From a virus: a stretch of 40,433 bases of DNA. The translations under genes and the position numbers were made by a program. The notes beneath the pieces are model-generated. The model had not been told where the DNA came from, did no database searches, and worked only from the letters and a program-made list of their open reading frames with translations. Shown here one piece after another: positions 1 to 7,170 of this stretch. The number at the start of each line of letters is the position of its first letter. Position 1 is the stretch's first letter. The stretch spans positions 1-40,433 of IMG/VR virus record IMGVR_UViG_3300015360_000011; one strand, written 5' to 3'.

Positions 1-58
1 AAGTGTTGGCGTTTTTCCGTCTAGTGCTTTTATTCCACCTTTATTATATCCCCGAGAA
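1..58. repeat. Terminal direct repeat (copy 1), identical to 40376..40433
   Basis: Bases 1-58 are identical to the last 58 bases of the window. Both copies lie in the same reading frame of one methyltransferase gene, which becomes continuous when the ends are joined. The overlap is therefore most likely the assembly overlap of a circular or circularly permuted molecule of 40,375 bp. A true short terminal repeat cannot be excluded from sequence alone. Confidence 0.95.
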
Positions 59-861
59 GTTTGCACCATATACAACCCCGTCTTTGCACCTCTACCACCA
101 CCGAGAGCTGATAGACCTACTGACTTGCCCTCTGGAGAGTAGATGCGGTCGGCTTGTCCACCTTTGCCGATTTGACCGATGCGTTGAGTTACATAGGTTT
201 CATTAGCCGAAGCGTTTTCGTAGTTAGTTCTCAATGTATTTGTTTTTTCTGGGTCTATTTTTACAGCAAAGTTTTTTGGTCTGTTTAGTACGTATTTTAT
301 TCTTTCGTTGTTCAAAAAATACTTCTCATCAACCTTTTGCTCCAGAATATCCTTCAACAATATCCCTCTATCCTCTGGTAATGTTACATTTGGTATATTA
401 GTCCAAAATAATCGCTTTCTATTCTGGGCAGATACAAGTGCGGCGTTAATCATAATCGGCTCTACCCCTAGAGTTTCTGTAATAAGTGCCTTTGCTTCTT
501 TTGGCATACTGTTTACATTCTCAAGAATAAAATACTTTGGTTTTACTTTGTGCAAAATACGAACATACTCCCAGAATAAGCCTGAGCGTTCTCCGTCTAG
601 TCCTTTACGGTCTTTCTTTGCTATGGATAGGTCTTGGCAAGGTGAGCCACCGATAAGCAAATCTATCTTGTGTCCGTTTGATACTGGTGATAAAAGATTT
701 TTCACATCCCCCACCTGCACAATGTCAGGATAATTCTTTGCTGATATTTGCATAGCGTACTTGTCAATTTCACTTGCGTAATACGCCTCTACAGGTATTC
801 CTGCTCTTTCTAGTGCTACTCTTGCACAGGAAATTCCATCGAAAAGTGATAGTACTTTCAT
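1..861 (-). CDS. DNA (cytosine-5) methyltransferase, N-terminal 287 codons; continues across the circular junction to 40157
   Basis: This enzyme would transfer a methyl group from S-adenosylmethionine to cytosine C5 in DNA, probably to hide phage DNA from host restriction. Reading from the ATG at 861, the protein starts MKVLSLFDGISCARVAL (motif I), has the catalytic SPCQDLS near residues 73-79 (Cys75), ENV at 114-116 (motif VI) and AQNRKRLFW (motif VIII). Joined to the part at the far end of the window it is 359 residues with a normal motif X. The pattern resembles the short phage C5 enzymes with an SPCQ(D/N) centre. The start follows an AAAGGAG site that belongs to the repeated gene-boundary cassette. 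No cognate restriction gene is visible. The family call is secure; the target sequence is unknown. Confidence 0.94.
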   Translation of the reverse strand, partial: MKVLSLFDGISCARVALERAGIPVEAYYASEIDKYAMQISAKNYPDIVQVGDVKNLLSPVSNGHKIDLLIGGSPCQDLSIAKKDRKGLDGERSGLFWEYVRILHKVKPKYFILENVNSMPKEAKALITETLGVEPIMINAALVSAQNRKRLFWTNIPNVTLPEDRGILLKDILEQKVDEKYFLNNERIKYVLNRPKNFAVKIDPEKTNTLRTNYENASANETYVTQRIGQIGKGGQADRIYSPEGKSVGLSALGGGRGAKTGLYMVQTSRGYNKGGIKALDGKTPTL

Positions 862-864
862 AGG

Positions 865-897
865 TTACTCCTTTTTAGTTACTGGTTTTTTAACCAT
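865..897 (-). CDS. 10-codon leader ORF carrying the boundary cassette
   Basis: A tiny ORF, MVKKPVTKKE, lies just upstream of the C5 methyltransferase. Its last codons contain the AAAAAGGAG site used by the methyltransferase start 4 nt after its stop codon. The tail matches the LTKKE/LTKKD tails of several other genes in this genome. I see no clear ribosome site for the tiny ORF itself. It may be a translated coupling peptide or simply the remnant 3' end of a lost gene. Confidence 0.3.
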   Translation of the reverse strand: MVKKPVTKKE

Positions 898-901
898 CGT
901 C

Positions 902-1192
902 TTACCATAGATCTATACTCCTTAATTCTGGGGTATTGTTATTCGCTATCTGTTGTGTGGTCGCCGGCGGGACCTTACCAAGCTCTACCGCGATTTGGTA
1001 GGCTTCCCTGCGGTCAACAAAGCGACCATTGTATCCACGACCTATTACCCAGAATCCCTCAGTATCTAGTGTTGAAAAGTCTCTATCGAATTTCCCCATT
1101 AACCAAATACAATCGGCGTGCCTCTCACCAAACCACACCTCACCAGTCGAATGTTCTTTTATCGCGGAGCAGATAATTTTATCTTTTGTCAT
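902..1192 (-). CDS. Small phage protein with GRFVDRREAYQIA motif, unknown function
   Basis: A 96-residue protein. The stretch GFWVIGRGYNGRFVDRREA, followed by an Ala/Val helix and GKVPPA, matches a motif (GFxTSxGRFVxRxEAxxIA) that I recognise from many small phage and bacterial proteins of unknown function. No catalytic residues can be named. The start is supported by AGAGGGA 8-9 nt upstream. This leader (start codon, A-tract and the CCCCAGAGGGA block) is repeated almost exactly before a 29-codon ORF at 29654..29743. It is the last complete gene before the C5 methyltransferase. An upstream TATACT hexamer at 1224-1229 may be its -10 element. Confidence 0.8.
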   Translation of the reverse strand: MTKDKIICSAIKEHSTGEVWFGERHADCIWLMGKFDRDFSTLDTEGFWVIGRGYNGRFVDRREAYQIAVELGKVPPATTQQIANNNTPELRSIDLW

Positions 1193-1396
1193 AAAAAATC
1201 CCTCTGGGGTTTTTACTGTGTAGAGTATACATCTAAAGTTTTAGATTTGACATAGACGGAAAAAAGAAGTAGTCTTAATGTAGATATACTGAACCAGGCT
1301 AAACGCTTTAATGATACTTCATGCTCAACAGCGAGGAGTTTCCAAAGAGGTTGTAACCTGGTTTGGTTGTTTTCAGATAGTCCAAATAGATCGACA
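1193..1396 (-). promoter_or_regulatory. Intergenic region, possible minus-strand promoter
   Basis: About 200 bp with no convincing gene. On the minus strand TATACT (1224-1229) would place a transcription start about 25 nt before the gene at 1192. The -35 position (TGTCAA at 1247-1252) is poor. A short dyad, CTAAA-GT-TTTAG at 1233-1244, lies between them. The promoter call is weak. Confidence 0.3.
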
Positions 1397-1627
1397 TTAT
1401 CCCTTACGGATCTCTTGATTGGTTGGGAGTCTTTTATACACATACACCTCGGGTTTGTGCTTGGGATGTCTCTGCTCGTGGAGTTCGCCTCGTAGAGCAA
1501 CTAAATCAATGATTCCACTTGCGAAGTCCTCTAGTCCAAAATCTTCAAGTGAGAGAATTTTTCTGCAAGTCTCACAATGGAGCTTTACTTTGTTTCCGAC
1601 TGCGTTTTCGATCGTATTGATCTTCAT
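1397..1627 (-). CDS. Small Cys-pair protein, unknown function
   Basis: A 76-residue protein starting MKINTIENAVG. It contains HCETC (a possible half zinc site or thiol pair), a phrase SGIIDLVALRGELHEQRHP with His residues, and a basic C-terminus. I do not recognise the family. An upstream TTG (1645) would add six residues but has no ribosome site. The ATG at 1627 also lacks a Shine-Dalgarno site and is preceded at 6 nt by TATCAT, a pattern shared with other genes here. It lies between the HNH-like gene and the 902..1192 gene. Coding status is likely but not certain. Confidence 0.6.
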   Translation of the reverse strand: MKINTIENAVGNKVKLHCETCRKILSLEDFGLEDFASGIIDLVALRGELHEQRHPKHKPEVYVYKRLPTNQEIRKG

Positions 1628-1657
1628 GGGTATATGATACACCAAATAGTCAATCTA

Positions 1658-2023
1658 CTAATCCCCCCTCTTGTCTAGTCCCCAGAAACGCCTCCAGATC
1701 ATATTTATTGCCCAATCATTTCCCTCATTGCTTAGCCCTAGCCCCTCTGTACCCGCCCTGTTTATGTGATCTTGTAGGTGTTCGCCTGTGGTTAATATAC
1801 GCCCATTTTCTACAGTGTTATATTTTGGATCAGCCCTGTTGTGAGAGATGTGTGCCGCCTCCAGATTTTCCGTCTTTCCACTCCAGACACTCCTGTGCTT
1901 ATCACGATCTAGTATCTGCTTCCTAACTCCCTTTGAAAATGCAAACTCAGACAATAGTAAAATACCACCGATAACGGCGAGGGTGGATAATAACTCAGAA
2001 GGCTTGTGACCTTCTGGCGACAT
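1658..2023 (-). CDS. Membrane-anchored HNH-endonuclease-like protein
   Basis: A 121-residue protein. An N-terminal hydrophobic stretch (LLSTLAVIGGILLLSEFAF, about residues 12-30) looks like one membrane segment. The rest contains LEAAHISHNRADPKYNT, then NGRILTTGEHLQDHI and NDWAINMIWRR. The spacing AAH-N-H resembles an HNH/EndoVII-type beta-beta-alpha metal fold: general base His, central Asn, last His. The ATG at 2023 overlaps the upstream stop (TAATG) with GGGGG just before it. A GTG at 2071 in the same frame, preceded by GGAG, is an alternative start. The position right after the holin and endolysin genes is odd for a nuclease. The domain call is by eye only. Confidence 0.6.
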   Translation of the reverse strand: MSPEGHKPSELLSTLAVIGGILLLSEFAFSKGVRKQILDRDKHRSVWSGKTENLEAAHISHNRADPKYNTVENGRILTTGEHLQDHINRAGTEGLGLSNEGNDWAINMIWRRFWGLDKRGD

Positions 2024-2397
2024 TACAGCCCCCAGCCCCGTAGGATGTTTGGTAATTGAGTAATCCCCCACATAATCGCTCCACCCACAATCCCACCGAC
2101 TACTCTGTAAGTATTAAACTTTGTCTTATCATCGTGGTATTCAGCTTTTAGAGCATAGAGGTCTTTAACTGCCTCAGTAGGATTAGTTTCAGTCACTAGC
2201 TTTTCAAGTGCAGTTATTCTCATTCCATTTGTTTTAATCTCTGCGTCATGCCCAATCAGTCGCCCGTTTACATTCTCTTTAATCTCTTTTATGTCTTGAG
2301 TATATTGCTTGGTAAAAGAACCAAAGTTGGCGATTAGAGTTACCAGTCCGTCATGGTCAGTAGGTGATAGTGTGGCTGGTACATTAACATCAGTCAT
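2023..2397 (-). CDS. Holin-like or lysis accessory protein: coiled coil plus C-terminal membrane segment
   Basis: A 124-residue protein. Residues about 30-95 form a polar, heptad-rich helix (KEIKENVNGRLIGHDAEI, ITALEKLVTETN, KAEYHDDKTKF). The C-terminus is one hydrophobic segment (VVGGIVGGAIMWGITQLP). This layout is that of XhlA/hemolysin-type lysis accessory proteins and some phage spanin- or holin-like proteins. It sits between a two-segment holin candidate and an HNH-like gene, in the same direction as the endolysin. Its start follows the upstream stop directly (TAATATG) without a clear ribosome site, which suggests coupled translation. Confidence 0.65.
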   Translation of the reverse strand: MTDVNVPATLSPTDHDGLVTLIANFGSFTKQYTQDIKEIKENVNGRLIGHDAEIKTNGMRITALEKLVTETNPTEAVKDLYALKAEYHDDKTKFNTYRVVGGIVGGAIMWGITQLPNILRGWGL

Positions 2398-2398
2398 A

Positions 2399-2668
2399 TT
2401 AGATAGGCATTGTTTTAGCGATTATTGATTTCTCACCGTATCCAAATCTTGAGTCCAGGTAGTCTCGTAGGAACTTACCAAGAGCAGGAATAAACCCTGC
2501 TAGAAATGATACGCCGGCAAGCCTAAGCCACGCCTCTGGGTTATTAAGGTCCATAGGGATTAGAAAAGCCTGAGCTAGTCCTGCCCCGATTGCTCCACGC
2601 ACCCCTCGATAAACGAGGATTTTCCATTCTGGAAATACCTGATCGGCTGTTTTGATTTTTCGCTTCAT
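2399..2668 (-). CDS. Probable holin (two membrane segments)
   Basis: An 89-residue protein starting MKRKIKTADQ. Two hydrophobic stretches, GVRGAIGAGLAQAFLIPM and WLRLAGVSFLAGFIPALG, are joined by a short polar turn. The N-terminus is basic and the C-terminus mixed charged. Size, topology and position immediately after the M23 endolysin fit a holin that opens the cytoplasmic membrane at the end of infection. The ATG at 2668 has GGAG 9 nt upstream, placed inside the last codons of the endolysin gene. A TTG at 2683 is less likely. Confidence 0.7.
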   Translation of the reverse strand: MKRKIKTADQVFPEWKILVYRGVRGAIGAGLAQAFLIPMDLNNPEAWLRLAGVSFLAGFIPALGKFLRDYLDSRFGYGEKSIIAKTMPI

Positions 2669-2669
2669 A

Positions 2670-3668
2670 TTATTTGACTCCAAATATTTTCTTAATAATA
2701 TCTATTATACTTTGTTTCTTGATAATTATATCAGTATGGTTGGGTAGGTTCGCAATCTTTGTTTCAAGGGTCGTTAGTTGAGTCTTGAGACTCGCAATCT
2801 CGACGACGAGTGCTTCAACTGTTTCTTTGTACTCCTTGGCTTTAAGAGTAGCTTCAGTAGCTCTCTCTTCCAATAAATCAGTTAGCTTATCCTCTTTAGT
2901 TATCAAGGTATCAATAGCTGAAAGGGTTTCCACTTCTTCTTGTCTAGTTCCTAGTTTTCCAGCTACTTTGGCTAGGTATTCATTATATTGTTTCCTGAAT
3001 CCGTCTGAGCTAGCGCCCGCCTCTATTCTTTGGGTATTGCACTCGTCATACTTCTTGGTCCAGCCTGATACCTGCTCGACATAATTACTTACTTGCTGTC
3101 TTTGTTCAGCTAGATCACGCTCTAAGACTGTGATTTTGTCTTGTAATGTAGTATCGCTCGTATTTACTCCTTTTCCCCATTCTATAACATATTCCTCAAC
3201 TCCTGGAAGTTTAACAGTTTTTCCAGTGTCTCTGGGATACATGGGATCTAAATAACCATAATTAAATTGTTTTGATCGATATTTATTCGATCCGTTCTCT
3301 AATATTAGAAAGTTAAAGTGAACGTGTTCGCCATTTGAATTACCAGTGTCATCCATCTCTCCAATTTGCTGTCCAACTTTAATCTCTTGCCCAGAGATAA
3401 CCTTGATTTTTTGCATATGACAGATATAAACACCACATTGCTGTTTATAGTCTTCAATAACACAGTATTCACCGTAGTTTTTATTAGTTGAAACAAAAGC
3501 CGTACCAGATATTGGAGATCTAACAATAACCTCTTTGTTTTTATGTCCAAAATCCACTCCCTCATGTCCCTTTAGTCCAAACTGTGCATAGTAAGAGGGA
3601 TTATTCATGTAGTTTTGAGTTACATAAAACCCGTCTTCTAGGAAAGTATCAAATAGTTTGTATGTCAT
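2670..3668 (-). CDS. M23-family peptidoglycan endopeptidase (endolysin) with C-terminal coiled coil
   Basis: A 332-residue protein. The N-terminal ~150 residues carry the LytM/M23 zinc peptidase signature: GHEGVDF (His35, Asp39), His84 in YICHMQ, and GEHVHF (His115, His117). Such enzymes cut peptide cross-links in peptidoglycan. Residues about 175-310 are a long charged helix with heptads (ITVLERDLAEQRQQV, VVEIASLKTQLTTLETKI), ending in a basic, isoleucine-rich tail (IIDIIKKIFG). No signal peptide is visible, so release probably depends on the adjacent holin candidate. The long coiled coil is unusual for a simple endolysin, and a virion-associated lysin is an alternative. A GGAGG site lies about 12 nt before the ATG. 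Confidence 0.88.
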   Translation of the reverse strand: MTYKLFDTFLEDGFYVTQNYMNNPSYYAQFGLKGHEGVDFGHKNKEVIVRSPISGTAFVSTNKNYGEYCVIEDYKQQCGVYICHMQKIKVISGQEIKVGQQIGEMDDTGNSNGEHVHFNFLILENGSNKYRSKQFNYGYLDPMYPRDTGKTVKLPGVEEYVIEWGKGVNTSDTTLQDKITVLERDLAEQRQQVSNYVEQVSGWTKKYDECNTQRIEAGASSDGFRKQYNEYLAKVAGKLGTRQEEVETLSAIDTLITKEDKLTDLLEERATEATLKAKEYKETVEALVVEIASLKTQLTTLETKIANLPNHTDIIIKKQSIIDIIKKIFGVK

Positions 3669-3677
3669 ACAGATCCA

Positions 3678-3734
3678 TTACCTCCTCTCTCCGCTGATAT
3701 TCTCTACTATCTCACTGTTAGGTAGTTGGTTCAT
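3678..3734 (-). CDS. 18-residue ORF with a perfect ribosome site before the endolysin
   Basis: The ORF MNQLPNSEIVENISGERR starts at 3734 with AAGGAGGT at ideal spacing. It ends 9 nt before the endolysin ATG, and its last codons (GAGAGGAGG) supply the endolysin ribosome site. It could be a coupling leader that sets endolysin translation, or a short peptide with its own role. Confidence 0.45.
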   Translation of the reverse strand: MNQLPNSEIVENISGERR

Positions 3735-3746
3735 AGACCTCCTTAT

Positions 3747-4058
3747 TTATACTGGTTTTACTTCTGGCTTTTCCTTAGTGTCTTTTACTTCTGGCAGGAC
3801 CAAATCTACCCCCACTAGGGCGGATATCTTATCTCTTTCTGGCATAATTTCGGTGAAGTCCTTCCGAGCCTTTGCTACAGCTAGTAGAACGGCATTCACA
3901 CTAGAACTAGGGGACATAACGATATCCTGTTCTTCTAGAAAATTGCGGGGTGCTATTTTCCCGAGTGAGTCCTTTTTTTCTGCTTCTTCTGAGGAATATC
4001 TTACGCGGACAACTAACTGTTCCGCTACCTGTCTAATTGTAGATATTACTGTCTTCAT
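3747..4058 (-). CDS. Unknown 103-residue protein
   Basis: A soluble, charged protein starting MKTVISTIRQVAEQLVVRVRYSSEEAEK, with a Pro/Lys/Glu-rich tail (KDTKEKPEVKPV). I do not recognise it. It lies between the glycine-rich fibre protein and the endolysin. There is no Shine-Dalgarno site. Instead TATACT (4065-4070) ends 6 nt before the ATG, a pattern seen at several other genes here that may mark leaderless transcripts. Confidence 0.75.
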   Translation of the reverse strand: MKTVISTIRQVAEQLVVRVRYSSEEAEKKDSLGKIAPRNFLEEQDIVMSPSSSVNAVLLAVAKARKDFTEIMPERDKISALVGVDLVLPEVKDTKEKPEVKPV

Positions 4059-4122
4059 ATGATTAGTATATCACCATTAACCCACTCCTCAGAAAACCCT
4101 GGAACTGTGAATATACAATTCA

Positions 4123-4947
4123 TCAAACCCCCATCATAAGCATGGTTGAGGTTGTGCCTGAAGGGAATAAACTTGTTAGGTATCTAACTATTACTATTCC
4201 TAATCCACCGTTGCCCGCATTTCTTGTGCTGTCAGCTCCTCCACCGCCACCTCCACCAGTGTTTGTGCCACCACTTGTTCCTGGTGTTCCAGCTCCATTA
4301 CCACCATTGCCGCCTCCGCCAGTTCCACCAGCTCCAACTCCTCCACCAGCATAACTTCCACCCCCACCACCGCCAGCATAATTGACCGATGAACCAGAAA
4401 TACTAGATGCTGATCCCGCACCTCCACTCTTTCCAGAGTATCCCGTGCCACCAGATCCTACCGCACCCGCACCCCCACCACCGCCAGCTCCACCAAAATC
4501 AGTGTTTTTCCCGCCATTGTTTCCTTGACCACCAGTACCAGCTCCAACAGACCTAGTGTCGCACGCTCCGCCTCCTGATCCGCCAGCACTGGCGTTTCCT
4601 ACGGTATCACTATCTCCACCCCCACCACCAGTAGAAGTGATTGAATCAAAAACAGAGTTTGCACCGTTTAACCCAATCCCACCACCAGCAGGTGCTATCC
4701 CCCCAGCTCCAACAGTTACTGTCTTTCCTCCAATCGTAATTGATAAAGTCCCCGTCCTCATTCCTCCAGCACCACCACCTCCCACGCCCCGACTAGATCC
4801 ACTATAATTACCACCCGATCCACCGCCAGCCACAACTAAATAATCAACATCTATTGCCTTATCTGTCGTAAAAGTTCCACTACTTGTAAAAGTATGGATT
4901 GTATATGATCCAGAGGTTGTTATCGTTCCACCAGTTGGAAGTGCCAT
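4123..4947 (-). CDS. Glycine-rich receptor-binding or adhesin-type virion protein
   Basis: A 274-residue protein. The N-terminal ~45 residues (TTSGSYTIHTFTSSGTFT, then DYLVVAGGGSGG) match the start of the Gly-rich domain found at the tips of many phage fibres and surface proteins. Residues about 46-250 are runs of Gly with Ala/Ser/Asn (GGGGG, GGAGG, GTGG), which in known phage adhesins pack as polyglycine-II helices. The C-terminus (GLGIVIVRYL) closes the domain. It most likely contacts the host surface. Its neighbours are an Ig-like small protein and a repeat fibre protein. The gene is low-complexity, so open frames on the opposite strand (Pro-rich) are artefacts. Confidence 0.8.
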   Translation of the reverse strand: MALPTGGTITTSGSYTIHTFTSSGTFTTDKAIDVDYLVVAGGGSGGNYSGSSRGVGGGGAGGMRTGTLSITIGGKTVTVGAGGIAPAGGGIGLNGANSVFDSITSTGGGGGDSDTVGNASAGGSGGGACDTRSVGAGTGGQGNNGGKNTDFGGAGGGGGAGAVGSGGTGYSGKSGGAGSASSISGSSVNYAGGGGGGSYAGGGVGAGGTGGGGNGGNGAGTPGTSGGTNTGGGGGGGADSTRNAGNGGLGIVIVRYLTSLFPSGTTSTMLMMGV

Positions 4948-4950
4948 ACC

Positions 4951-5184
4951 CTACGCCCCCGTTACGCTACTAGACCCCTGTACCACTCCGCTTGTAGCGT
5001 TGTTTGTGTCTAAAATAATTATGTCTACTGAAATGTGCTTGTATGTATTAGCCGTATCTACCTGTACCCTATATTGAAGCTTATCACTATCAATGTCTGT
5101 TCCTGTAAAGAGTAAATCTGGCGTTGTTGATACCCCCGTGGCTACATCATTTGGAGTATTGAGAGCTACTGTTGGTGCTGCCAT
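4951..5184 (-). CDS. Small beta-sandwich (Ig/FN3-like) structural protein
   Basis: A 77-residue protein. APTVALNTPNDVATGVSTTP and LLFTGTDIDSDKLQYRVQVD match the opening strands of Ig-like or fibronectin-III-like repeats that often decorate phage tails and heads. It is about one domain long and appears C-terminally short (ends SSSVTGA). The start follows the upstream stop within TATAATATG and has no ribosome site, suggesting coupling. Probably a virion accessory protein. Confidence 0.65.
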   Translation of the reverse strand: MAAPTVALNTPNDVATGVSTTPDLLFTGTDIDSDKLQYRVQVDTANTYKHISVDIIILDTNNATSGVVQGSSSVTGA

Positions 5185-5185
5185 A

Positions 5186-6397
5186 TTATACGTTTTTGAT
5201 ATAGAATACTGTTACAACTAATGATGATGTTGATGCCGAGCATTGTGCAGTCCATGAAGTATTTACTGTCGTTTGTTTCCAAGCTGCGTCAATAGGTAAC
5301 ATAAAGCCTCTCACATCACCCGCTGGGACATATAATTGACCCTTAGAAGTCCCTGCCGTAACATCACGAATGGTAACTGATGTGGCTGTAGACCCAGTGT
5401 TTGCTAAAATAACTCCATAAATATCAATAAAAGTAGATGCAATAGCAGTTACTATGGTGGTTTCCGTTGTTGAAGCTGTTATTGTGGTTGTTTGGTCTCC
5501 TTTGAGATCTCTTGGTGCAGACCCTACCATGACACGACCCTTTAAGTCGGTAGAAATCTGGGTGTAGTCCCCCGTTGTACCAGATCCAGTAGCGAGGGTG
5601 TCATTTCTAACTCCAAGTGCAAAGACTCCCACGTCACCTGATGTATGTGCTGCGTCTTCTTCTTTACCAAGGTTTGCAGCCGCAGTTCCAGGAGTCAAGG
5701 TTGTAGTGCCTGTGAGAGTTGTTACAGTTGTGACTGCGGCAAGGGTACTAGCAGGCTTTAGAAGCGTGTTGATTGATGTGTCAACGGTATCTTGTTTGGC
5801 TGATGTAGCAAAGCCTGTTATAGCTGCTGGTGGAGTTAAGGTCGTAACCTGTGCAGCTGTCAAAACTACTGGAGTTGATGCTGCTGCTAAGGCTTGACCT
5901 TGTGCAGGAATGTTGTCTGTTTTTGCCTTAATTGATGCGAGATTTCCACCTGTTTCATTAGCGAAGTTGGTGATCGCAGCTGGAGGTGTAAGTGTAGATA
6001 TTTGTGCAGCAGTCAAGACTACGGGAGTTGAGGCAGCCGCCAGTGCTTGACCTTGTGCTGGGATTTTATCTGTATTTGTTTTAACCGAGGCTAGATTTCC
6101 CACCTCAGTAGCAAAGCCTGTAATAGCGGTATTGACGTTTAGTTTACCAAGTGTGTCAGTAGATAGTAGTTGATAATTTGTCCCATCTGTTCCAAGTATC
6201 AATATTCCAACATTTGCCCCAGCAACCACCTCTCCATCCGTGACTGCGGCGTGCGCAGTCAGTCCCGTGGTAATAGTTGCATCAACTTTAAGTCGTTTAG
6301 TGGTTGGATCTGCCTCAACTACCACTACAGTATTATCAGATGATGACTTGGCTATTAATCCAACAATTCCATTGTTATCTCTTGGTGAGCTTGTCAT
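5186..6397 (-). CDS. Repeat-containing tail fibre or virion surface protein
   Basis: A 403-residue protein, rich in Thr/Ala/Val. Residues about 94-143 and 144-194 are two copies of a unit containing NLAS(V/I)K, a TD(K/N)IPAQGQALAAA core and TPVVLTAAQ, a phrase common in virion proteins of many environmental phages. The C-terminal ~120 residues (from VMVGSAPRDL) look like a beta-rich domain ending VVTVFYIKNV. The role is inferred as fibre or decoration. There is no Shine-Dalgarno site: TATAAT (6404-6409) ends 6 nt before the ATG. Confidence 0.75.
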   Translation of the reverse strand: MTSSPRDNNGIVGLIAKSSSDNTVVVVEADPTTKRLKVDATITTGLTAHAAVTDGEVVAGANVGILILGTDGTNYQLLSTDTLGKLNVNTAITGFATEVGNLASVKTNTDKIPAQGQALAAASTPVVLTAAQISTLTPPAAITNFANETGGNLASIKAKTDNIPAQGQALAAASTPVVLTAAQVTTLTPPAAITGFATSAKQDTVDTSINTLLKPASTLAAVTTVTTLTGTTTLTPGTAAANLGKEEDAAHTSGDVGVFALGVRNDTLATGSGTTGDYTQISTDLKGRVMVGSAPRDLKGDQTTTITASTTETTIVTAIASTFIDIYGVILANTGSTATSVTIRDVTAGTSKGQLYVPAGDVRGFMLPIDAAWKQTTVNTSWTAQCSASTSSLVVTVFYIKNV

Positions 6398-6411
6398 AAT
6401 TTAATTATACT

Positions 6412-7161
6412 CTATATATTCAATTCTGCTTGTGCACGGGACAACTGTTGACGTGCATCCCTGATTTCCATTTCCCGCTCCGAGAGTTTCGCCTCCCTTT
6501 GAGTCAGTGTTTCATGTTTTGCGATAAGAATTGCCTTTTTTTCTAGGAGTTCTTTTTTAAGATAATTTAATTCTGTGTTTATATATGCGTTTGCTAATTT
6601 AAACTTAGCTGCGTCTGCCTGCATCGTTTCGGCTTTTAACTTTGCCGATACTAGTTGTTCCCGGGTCTGCTTTACTACAATAAGGGTTTCCTCAGCGTCT
6701 TGATCGACCATGCGCCTCTTTAGAAGGACGTAGGACTTATTCTTCTTTATTTCCGCTCTCTGGGTGTCATTCTGTGCGTTTTCCCAGACTAACTCATCTG
6801 CGAGATCAGCGTAGTATTCGGCTATATCTAGGTAGGAACGTTCTTCTTCTGCCAACTTTTGCTCATGTCCTTCGACCATTCGCTTTTCTAGTTCTAGTTC
6901 CTCTAACATTCTACCCTTGCGAGATTCGAGATCCTTTAATTCTGCCTCCCTTTGGATTTTATTGGTTTGGTCAAATATTCGATTAGACTCCCTTAGATCC
7001 TCAAATTCTCTATTGAGGAGTTTAATTTCCTCGGTTAGTTTTAGTTTTTGTTTATTTAGGTAAAATAATTCTTGGTTTACTCTCTGAATTATCTGTTGGT
7101 CCTCAACGGATACGACCTTCTCAGAGACGGCAAGGCTGGTTGGTATAGTTCCTGTTTGCAA
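6412..7161 (-). CDS. Long coiled-coil protein, probably virion-associated
   Basis: A 249-residue protein. Nearly the whole chain after residue ~20 is charged alpha-helix with heptads (RVNQELFYLNKQKLKL, REAELKDLESRKGRML, EREMEIRDARQQLSRA). No enzymatic motif is seen. It starts at a TTG with AAGGAG just upstream. Lying between two virion-type genes, it may be a structural rod, a fibre chaperone or an assembly factor. Confidence 0.65.
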   Translation of the reverse strand: MQTGTIPTSLAVSEKVVSVEDQQIIQRVNQELFYLNKQKLKLTEEIKLLNREFEDLRESNRIFDQTNKIQREAELKDLESRKGRMLEELELEKRMVEGHEQKLAEEERSYLDIAEYYADLADELVWENAQNDTQRAEIKKNKSYVLLKRRMVDQDAEETLIVVKQTREQLVSAKLKAETMQADAAKFKLANAYINTELNYLKKELLEKKAILIAKHETLTQREAKLSEREMEIRDARQQLSRAQAELNI

Positions 7162-7170
7162 AGTAACTCC

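Noticed and set aside
1246-1275. Plus-strand promoter TTGACA with 17-bp spacer
   Set aside because: The -10 position is TAGTCT and no plus-strand gene follows; it is probably chance.
1213-1500. 95-codon minus-strand ORF
   Set aside because: It overlaps the better supported 1397..1627 gene in another frame, has no ribosome site and a composition unlike its neighbours.
4142-4807. Pro-rich plus-strand and other overlapping ORFs over the glycine-rich gene
   Set aside because: They are the complement and frame shifts of Gly codon runs and have no starts or neighbours that support them.
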